Below are positions 31,628 to 32,977 of a DNA stretch of 32,977 bases, piece by piece (position 1 is the first letter of the stretch; every line of letters starts with the position of its first letter). The stretch spans positions 1 through 32,977 of the forward strand of contig CADCGD010000052.1 in the NCBI GenBank assembly GCA_902800925.1. The letters run 5' to 3'. The DNA comes from an uncultured Bacteroidales bacterium. GTDB taxonomy: Bacteria; Bacteroidota; Bacteroidia; Bacteroidales; Bacteroidaceae. A program made the position numbers and the translations under genes. The notes under the pieces were generated by a model. The model saw nothing but the letters and a program-made list of their open reading frames with translations. It had not been told where the DNA came from and searched no databases.

Positions 31628-31780
31628 ATGAAGGGAACACTAGGGACAGGTCAGCGTTTCACTCCTAAAAAACGGACGGTTCCTGTAATCCGCTTTGAAT
31701 CCGGAATCGACCACATCGTCTATCAGCTCTACGGCCTGATGGAAGATGAACCAGAGGTCGCTGTTCCCAAAGGGAGGTAA
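31628..31780 (+). pseudogene. Fragment resembling the C-terminus of a DNA methyltransferase/type IIG enzyme
   Basis: A 50-codon frame encodes RFESGIDHIVYQLYGLMEDE followed by PEVAVPKGR. The (I/L)DxLVYxLYGLxxxE pattern is, from memory, the usual end of TaqI/type IIG-like adenine methyltransferases. The stretch before it (TVPVIRF) is encoded by sequence shared with the rsmD repeat. No catalytic part remains. It is probably a scar of a lost restriction-modification gene. Confidence 0.35.
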
Positions 31781-31853
31781 AGCGAATCAAAATAGTTGAA
31801 GGATGTGAATAAGCAAACTCGACGAAGTCAACAATCATAAAGTAACAGTAATA

Positions 31854-31945
31854 TGACAAAACTTGAAAAGTTATACAGCATCATCGGGAACTCTCGCGAA
31901 GTGGGAGTGAAACTGAGCAAGGACGTTCTTCAAAGAGAAAATTAA
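31854..31945 (+). pseudogene. Frameshifted N-terminal fragment of an unknown Bacteroidales protein
   Basis: ATG 31854 reads only 18 codons. The frame one base over, from 31859, gives KLEKLYSIIGNSREVGVKLS then KDVLQREN and stop. One more A in the AAA run (31859-31861) would join ATGACA to this frame. The wording resembles the start of a larger hypothetical protein found near mobile regions in Bacteroidales, but I cannot name it. Confidence 0.3.
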
Positions 31946-31961
31946 AATAATTGCTCCAAAA

Positions 31962-31993
31962 TTTGGAAGTTTCAGAAAAACTTCCTATCTTTG
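31962..31993 (+). promoter_or_regulatory. Consensus promoter with an operator-like palindrome in its spacer
   Basis: TTTG (31962-31965), a 20-nt spacer and TATCTTTG (31986-31993). The spacer contains GGAAGTTT (31965-31972) facing AAACTTCC (31978-31985), a perfect palindrome around CAGAA that would be covered by a dimeric repressor. Confidence 0.8.
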
Positions 31994-31998
31994 CAGCG

Positions 31999-32109
31999 TC
32001 AGAATGTCGTCAGAGGGCGCGAACGATTTGCTTTCAGAGCAATATTCAAGCTGGACCTTTCTGACCAATCTATGAGGACATAGCCTACAAGGTTATGTCC
32101 TCAGTTTTT
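31999..32109 (+). ncRNA. Candidate structured small RNA of about 110 nt
   Basis: A consensus promoter (31962-31993) is followed about 80 nt later by a strong intrinsic terminator (32074-32109), with no room for a normal gene. The transcript can fold: GTCAGA (32008-32013) pairs with TCTGAC (32059-32064), enclosing TTGCT (32028-32032) with AGCAA (32038-32042). A 23-codon frame (ATG 32004, TGA 32073-32075, starting MSSEGANDLLSEQ) lies within it; it lacks a ribosome site and has no family I know, but a peptide-coding function cannot be ruled out. The class of RNA is unknown. Confidence 0.55.
32074..32109. terminator. Strong intrinsic terminator, bidirectional
   Basis: GAGGACATAGCC (32074-32085) pairs with GGTTATGTCCTC (32091-32102), 12 bp including one G-U, with a 5-nt loop, followed by AGTTTTTCT. 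It ends the candidate small RNA and contains the stop codon of the opposing gene. Confidence 0.85.
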
Positions 32110-32605
32110 CTATAATCTCAGAAATAATTTGCTTAATGGCAGCTTTATCTGGTGAAGAAAAATTAGCAGAACTAACAACTACAGCTTTGCTGTTATGAAC
32201 TACATAGCATTCGTCAAGTAGACCATCAGAAAAGTCTTCGTGGCGACCCAAGAGTCCGGAAACTATCTTTCGCGTTTTCAGTATGCTTTCAGACATGTGC
32301 ATGTCAAAATCAAGAACTACGACTTTGCAACCCTGTAGTTTGGCTTTACGAAAAGCGGACTTAATACCATTCTCGCTTTCTACACCTTTCCTGTCTCCAA
32401 GTTTCCCATTGATAGTGTATTCAGGGTTTTTATGCCCGATAATCAGCAGATGCTCATTGATGCGTATATACATATCTACAAAACTATGTAATAGCACCCT
32501 GGCGACACGGATATTGTCATTTAGCTCTGTCTTATCAGCACGAGTACTGATAAGTAGCCTTTCTCCATATATCTCGTCTGGTGTGAATTCAAATTCTTGT
32601 TCCAT
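32093..32605 (-). CDS. Putative nuclease related to CdiA-CT/PD-(D/E)xK toxin domains
   Basis: The 170-aa protein starts MEQEFEFTPDEIYGERLLIS. Its core reads HKNPEYTINGKLGDRKGVES, then ENGIKSAFRKAKLQGCKVVV and LDFDMHM: a PE...(D)RK pattern with a downstream beta strand, much like the C-terminal tRNA-nuclease domain of CdiA toxins (x-PDxxVNG...DxK). The rest has no signal peptide or delivery domain, so it is either a stand-alone nuclease or a mobile-element gene. No immunity gene follows; downstream is the terminator. A TACCTTTG box (32617-32610) and TTG (32640-32638), 20 nt apart, place transcription start almost on the ATG. Confidence 0.5.
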   Translation of the reverse strand: MEQEFEFTPDEIYGERLLISTRADKTELNDNIRVARVLLHSFVDMYIRINEHLLIIGHKNPEYTINGKLGDRKGVESENGIKSAFRKAKLQGCKVVVLDFDMHMSESILKTRKIVSGLLGRHEDFSDGLLDECYVVHNSKAVVVSSANFSSPDKAAIKQIISEIIEKLRT

Positions 32606-32609
32606 AGTG

Positions 32610-32640
32610 CAAAGGTAAAAAGAGTTTATGAAATACGCAA
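32610..32640 (-). promoter_or_regulatory. Promoter of the CdiA-CT-like gene
   Basis: TTG (32640-32638), 20-nt spacer, TACCTTTG (32617-32610); only 4 nt separate the -7 box from the ATG at 32605, so the message is probably leaderless. Confidence 0.65.
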
Positions 32641-32712
32641 CTATTGCGGAAATAATTATTCAGGGATTTGGTGTGTCATGTACCAGGTCCCTGACATAAC
32701 TGCTAAGAAAAA

Positions 32713-32745
32713 AACGGCAGACCATCAATCAAGATGTCTGCCGTT
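32713..32745 (-). terminator. Intrinsic terminator of the right-edge gene
   Basis: AACGGCAGAC (32713-32722) pairs with GTCTGCCGTT (32736-32745), extended by ATC/GAT with one bulge. Read leftward it is followed by seven T, so it ends transcription coming from the right edge. Confidence 0.8.
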
Positions 32746-32977
32746 GTCTTTCTATAGATAAGTATTTACGGCAACGGTGATCGCATCGGCTCAGGTAAGA
32801 CAAGAAAGCCGGTAACCTCACACTAAAGGTGAGAGATCCCCAGCGGAAGCAATCGCCCGTGTTGTTACCCCCACCATTATTACCGCCATTGTCGCCATTA
32901 TCGCCGCCTCCGGTGCTAGGTGTTGATGCGCTCAGTCTCAGGCTGGAACAATACACGGCGCGAGGTGATGGTCGATG
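32729..32977 (-). pseudogene. 3' end of a Gly/Asn/Asp-rich protein gene, probably frameshifted
   Basis: The gene enters from the right edge. One frame reads TITSRRVLFQPETERINT and stops at a TAG near 32920. The neighbouring frame reads SLRLSASTPSTGGGDNGDNG and GNNGGGNNTGD, whose regular Gly/Asn/Asp codons look genuinely coding, and runs on to a stop inside the terminator. A frameshift between the two (near 32940) is likely. A Gly-rich tail is seen in some Bacteroidales DNA-binding HU-like proteins, but I cannot assign this one. Confidence 0.35.

Noticed and set aside
32770-32870. Riboswitch-like fold near the right edge
   Set aside because: Some short stems are possible (for example CCTCAC and GTGAG), but no known aptamer core was recognised and the region may be coding.

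Overview
The window looks like a chromosomal segment from a Bacteroidota bacterium of the Prevotella/Segatella type. This rests on repeated Bacteroidota promoters (-7 TAnnTTTG with a -33 TTTG/TTG about 20 nt upstream), on families typical of the phylum (PorE-like OmpA lipoprotein, TonB-fold outer-membrane barrel, DUF3822, DUF2807/DUF6249/PspC/sigma cluster, ExbB-ExbD-ExbD), and on short palindromic or slippage-type repeat islands both between and inside genes. No tRNA, rRNA or CRISPR array was recognised. All names come from reading translated sequence; no database search was possible.

Layout. 1-650: 3' part of a membrane-anchored regulator with a G9 frameshift. 1000-3525: an outer-membrane protein, then a 28-aa membrane peptide, DUF3822 and rsmD overlapping head to tail. 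3534-7014 (minus): dnaG followed by a cardiolipin synthase. 7092-8975: topB, divergent from dnaG. 8984-11407 (minus): S41 peptidase, zinc-ribbon protein, PNPOx-fold protein and a CAT-like acetyltransferase as one operon, with a frameshift between the middle two. 11408-13170: repeat-rich DNA, a zeta-toxin-like kinase with a small partner protein, and a decayed peptidase fragment. 13170-19248: LiaF-like membrane protein, membrane-bound LytTR regulator, outer-membrane barrel protein and a PorE-like lipoprotein. 19220-21853 (minus): DUF2807 lipoprotein, DUF6249 protein, PspC, ECF sigma factor, DUF5056 protein. 21945-25147: rRNA m5C methyltransferase, thyA, cmk, folA. 25144-27024 (minus): ExbB, a 41-aa membrane peptide and two ExbD proteins. 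27137-29253: a broken greA and a GH43 glycosidase. 29713-31455: a GC-rich CotH-family secreted protein. 31456-32977: gene fragments, a candidate ~110-nt RNA, a CdiA-CT-like nuclease and a partial Gly/Asn-rich gene.

The most interesting signal is a probable LytTR regulon. Three promoters, in front of the S41 peptidase operon, the LiaF-like gene and the outer-membrane barrel gene, carry the same direct repeat (TGGGATAAAnnGCA and TGTGAyrAAnnGCA, exactly 20 bp apart). In all three it lies exactly 4 bp upstream of the -33 box, with the same 20-nt -33/-7 spacer. The LytTR gene sits among the targets, and a third half-site lies next to its own divergent promoter. The simplest reading is a self-regulating one-component envelope system. 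Other notable items are the compact promoter-to-terminator RNA near 32 kb, two hidden membrane micro-ORFs, several near-leaderless genes, and repeat islands inserted in frame in dnaG, rsmD, an ECF sigma factor, an rRNA methyltransferase and a GH43 enzyme.

Caution: at least five frameshifts or truncations occur here (near 134, 10011, 13040, 27310 and 31859), four of them in or beside homopolymers. Some may be assembly errors rather than biology.
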